Positions 62,701 to 64,000 of a stretch of 64,000 nt of DNA are shown here, piece by piece. The notes under the pieces are model-generated. The model did not search any database, was not told the origin of the DNA, and was given only the letters and a program-made list of their open reading frames with translations. The DNA is taken from positions 124,001-188,000 of the forward strand of contig NZ_FXTN01000006.1 of the NCBI RefSeq assembly GCF_900182595.1, read 5' to 3'. This stretch comes from Pedobacter westerhofensis. Lineage in GTDB: Bacteria; Bacteroidota; Bacteroidia; Sphingobacteriales; Sphingobacteriaceae. The position numbers and the translations under genes are program-made. Position 1 is the stretch's first letter, and each line of letters begins with the position of its first letter.

Positions 62701-63094
62701 TCACCGCTGCGCCATCAAGGGTTTGGGCTGCATACGCTACCTGGTTCCTGTTCCGCTGAATACCCAATGCGGTAACAACCACTTCACCAAGGATTTTGGA
62801 ATCCTGCGATAATGTAATATTGATTACGCTGCCTGCGCCTAAAGGGATTTCCTGTCTTGTGTAACCAACAGATGAGAATTCTAACGCAGTTGCTCCTGCA
62901 GATACTTTGATTGCATATTTACCGTCAGAACCGGTTGCAACAGCATTTGATGTGCCTTTTACTCTTACTGATACTCCAGGAACCGGAAGTCCGTCATCCT
63001 TGCCTTTCACCGTACCAGTTACAGTTCGATCCTGTGCCATTGCCGATATCGCAACGAATAAGAACACGAACAAACTTAGTATAAGTTTTTTCAT
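59792..63094 (-). CDS. SusC/RagA TonB-linked outer-membrane transporter (pair 2)
   Basis: A 1100-residue TonB-dependent transporter with signal peptide (MKKLILSLFVFLFVAISAMA), CarboxypepD_reg-like domain (about 24-105), plug (about 115-240, with FVVDGVPVANN and VLKGAAASALYGSRGSNGVI) and barrel ending in AFNLKVRF. An EF-hand-like loop is visible near residue 295 (NVDINGDGVNDL), which could bind Ca2+. No STN domain. Its N-terminal 110 residues nearly match SusC pair 1, with much lower similarity afterwards. Confidence 0.96.
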   Translation of the reverse strand: MKKLILSLFVFLFVAISAMAQDRTVTGTVKGKDDGLPVPGVSVRVKGTSNAVATGSDGKYAIKVSAGATALEFSSVGYTRQEIPLGAGSVINITLSQDSKILGEVVVTALGIQRNRNQVAYAAQTLDGAAVSENRSSNLGSSLSGKVSGLEIRQNNTLGGSTNVVIRGVKSMTQNNQALFVVDGVPVANNNMNTSDQQSGIGGYDYGNPASDINPDDVENITVLKGAAASALYGSRGSNGVILITTKKGRSGLNITLNTGISLGVIDKSTFPKYQKKYGGGYGPYYGTDESNYLVNNVDINGDGVNDLIAPLTEDASYGQKFDPNLLVYQWDAFDSTSPNFGKATPWVAAKNDPTTFFEKPVSNNQSIMISNSYDKGSFKLGYTRDNQNGILPNSNIQKNTVNFGSTYNITSRLTAGADVNYSRVDGRGRYGTGYNGAGVYNPATNFRQWWQTNVDVKELEAAYFRAKDRSAANPAFVGQENVTWNLADYTSGRPIFWDNPYFARYENYETDNRDRVIGNVNMNYKVTDWLNLMGRYSLDTYHQLQEERQAIGSLDVPLYSKYTQDYTESNVDFLATVNKKLSEDFNLSGLLGVNVRRQRTQSNYAITNGGLGLSGIYSLSNSVSPIEAPIEIDARREVQGVFAGATLAYKNTYTLDGTIRRDASSTLPKKNNSYYYPSVSAGFVFSELLKDERDWLSYGKLRANYAQVGSDAPIYTIANTYNIATPFDGRSQASVSTTRGLIEAVKNNPDLKPEQSRSKEVGVEASFFGSRLGLDATYYNTKTIDQILPVKVSTTTGYDSKFLNAGSVVNKGVELSLNGSPLKTRDFEWKVNVNWTRNRNKVTELFKDDSGNEATNLSIADFQGGITINASLDQPFGTIRGSNFVYNDKGEKVVGANGRYLQSETANETIGNMNPKWTGGINNSFRYKNVNLSFLIDVRKGGSVFSLDQYYGLATGMYEETAGLNELGNESRLPISEGGGFINPGVYADGTPNTTRVPNDEFGSYGYRRLPAAAFVYDAGYIKLREVIIGYSLPQTLVSKMGPLKGVDLSLIGRNLWIIHKNLPNADPEDGLSFGNVQGYQVGSYPSVRTFAFNLKVRF

Positions 63095-63468
63095 AAAAAA
63101 TAAATTTAAGTAGTTAATAATTAATAATCAATTTATGCCGGAACAGAAAATAACCTTCTCCAGCCTGTCGCAACAATAAATTAAATAAACAAGCAAAATG
63201 GTTAAAAACAATTTGTACGGCCTTGAGATTTTGGGCCGCGTTCGTTTCTGTTTCGAACGCGCCGAAGGGGATATGAACCAATTAATTTCCCCCTGTAAAG
63301 AGATAGTTTTAAGTAAATAATCAGTTAATTATACTCTAAGATAGATCAAAAAAATTATCTCCGCAACTTTTAAAGTTCAATTTTTTACAACTAATATAGC
63401 TAAAAGGGCGACTCAAAGCTAAAAATTGCCCTTTAAAGCACAAAAACACAATAATTACCCTAAAAAAA
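63095..63468. promoter_or_regulatory. Upstream region of SusC pair 2: conserved box and GC-rich inverted repeat
   Basis: No gene is seen. The 39-bp box at 63308-63346 matches the one before SusC pair 1. Between box and gene is an 8-bp inverted repeat CGCGTTCG/CGAACGCG (63237-63244, 63254-63261) with a 9-nt loop. It has no T-tract, so it is not a normal terminator; it could be an operator or leader RNA element. Confidence 0.55.
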
Positions 63469-64000
63469 TTAATTAATCAGGAAGATAGCATTTGTGAATA
63501 GCCGCTTCCCGTTTTCCCAGAAAGATCGGAACAAAATATCAGTAGAAAAATAGACAATATTCCCATTTTCTGCCGACTGAACCCCAAAAACAAGGCCGCT
63601 GGTTAGTTTTTTCTGAATATTTCTTCCAACGACACCAGCCATCAGCGCATTTGGCTTTAAAACTCCAACATTCCAGCCTTTCTGAAGCAGGTCATAAATC
63701 TTATCATCGGTCTTCAGCGTATAATAAAATTCTCCCAGTCCGAGGCTAAGCGGATGCGTGTGATCAAGATTCACTTTATAGATTGCCCCTGGAATGGCGT
63801 CAGCAGTATTGTCTTCGTCTTTTTGCTGATATGCCTTGTTCAGTACCTCCGTTTCGGCAGGCTCAGGGAACTCTTTCTTTTTAATATCAAAAGGCTTGAT
63901 ACCCGTTACACTGGAGATCGCATCCTCCATCAGGATCACTCTACCGCCCCTGTAAATCCAGTCTTCCAGTTTCTCGATATTTTTCCGCAGGTACTGCCCG
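63469..64000 (-). CDS. C-terminal part of a probable M14-type zinc carboxypeptidase-like protein
   Basis: The frame is open from the right edge of the window, with no stop above the internal Met at 63939 (upstream residues GQYLRKNIEKLEDWIYRGGR), so this is the end of a larger gene. The visible 177 residues show a GATase-like or Rossmann-like C-terminal domain (LEDWIYRGGRVILMEDAISS; DHTHPLSLGLGEFYYTLK; GVVGRNIQKKLTSGLVFGVQ; NGKRLFTNAIFLIN), as found after the catalytic domain in large Bacteroidota M14 proteins. No catalytic residues fall within the window, so the assignment is tentative. Confidence 0.62.
   Translation of the reverse strand, partial: GQYLRKNIEKLEDWIYRGGRVILMEDAISSVTGIKPFDIKKKEFPEPAETEVLNKAYQQKDEDNTADAIPGAIYKVNLDHTHPLSLGLGEFYYTLKTDDKIYDLLQKGWNVGVLKPNALMAGVVGRNIQKKLTSGLVFGVQSAENGNIVYFSTDILFRSFWENGKRLFTNAIFLIN

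Noticed and set aside
63237..63261. GC-rich hairpin as a terminator of the M14-like gene
   Set aside because: It lies over 200 nt after that stop codon and has no T-tract on either strand.
1..64000. CRISPR arrays, rRNA genes, complete insertion sequences, prophage structural genes
   Set aside because: No regularly spaced repeats, rRNA-like blocks, intact transposases or phage structural genes were seen. The only mobile signals are the IS66 remnant and the serine recombinase.

Overview
The window looks like a chromosome segment of a Bacteroidota bacterium, most likely Sphingobacteriaceae and Pedobacter-like. It carries two SusC/SusD outer-membrane pairs, low-GC DNA, several exact Bacteroidota -7 promoter boxes (TAnnTTTG), few recognisable Shine-Dalgarno sites, and AraC, TetR and HxlR regulators of the types common there. 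The genus is an inference; no rRNA is present.

Layout. 1-7.7 kb: a cut SnoaL-like gene, an NmrA-type reductase, a VOC protein divergent from an HxlR regulator, an SDR-SDR-AraC cassette whose second SDR is broken, then TetR, a saccharopine-reductase-like enzyme, a SnoaL-like protein and a MazG-like protein, ending in an IS66 transposase remnant. 8-14.7 kb: a DUF202 membrane protein and a TolC-RND-adaptor efflux operon. 14.8-18 kb: an MFS-SDR-SnoaL operon with a broken SDR at one end and a TetR remnant at the other. 18-21 kb: zwf and gnd. 21-30.3 kb: a DNA glycosylase-SnoaL fusion, an SDR, a GyrI-like protein, a Crp-type regulator, a peroxiredoxin, an alpha/beta hydrolase, an intact AraC-SDR-SDR cassette, a DUF2652 protein and another SDR. 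30.3-38 kb: TetR-adaptor-RND-OMF(-SDR) operon and an AraC regulator. 38-43.5 kb: TetR, SDR, SnoaL, SDR, MazG-like, saccharopine-reductase-like, TetR and an HMA-like small protein. 43.5-47 kb: sparse DNA with a PAS histidine kinase and small genes. 47-48.7 kb: a large serine recombinase whose 3' end reads into the terminator and body of tRNA-Arg(CCU). 48.7-64 kb: ordinary-looking genes (metG, LD-carboxypeptidase) and two SusCD loci.

The first 43 kb is dominated by duplicated reductase cassettes: nine intact and two broken classical SDR or NmrA-type genes, in several arrangements with SnoaL-like, MazG-like and saccharopine-reductase-like partners and a TetR clade starting MARN(V/I)EF. Two regulatory codes tie these loci together and are visible by eye. 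(1) Five promoters share one geometry: two 12-bp direct repeats (consensus CATTTCGGCWAC) 21 bp apart, then exactly 21 nt, then a -7 box. They precede both SDR cassettes, the SnoaL gene, the glycosylase-SnoaL fusion and the DUF2652 gene, and are best explained as AraC-family activator sites. (2) An 18-bp palindrome family (CTGWAAC-N4-GTTWCAG and looser variants) lies around the MARNVEF TetR genes and an SDR gene.

The likely role is an inducible stress or xenobiotic response (reductases, efflux pumps, peroxiredoxin, DNA glycosylase), but the substrate is not readable from the sequence.
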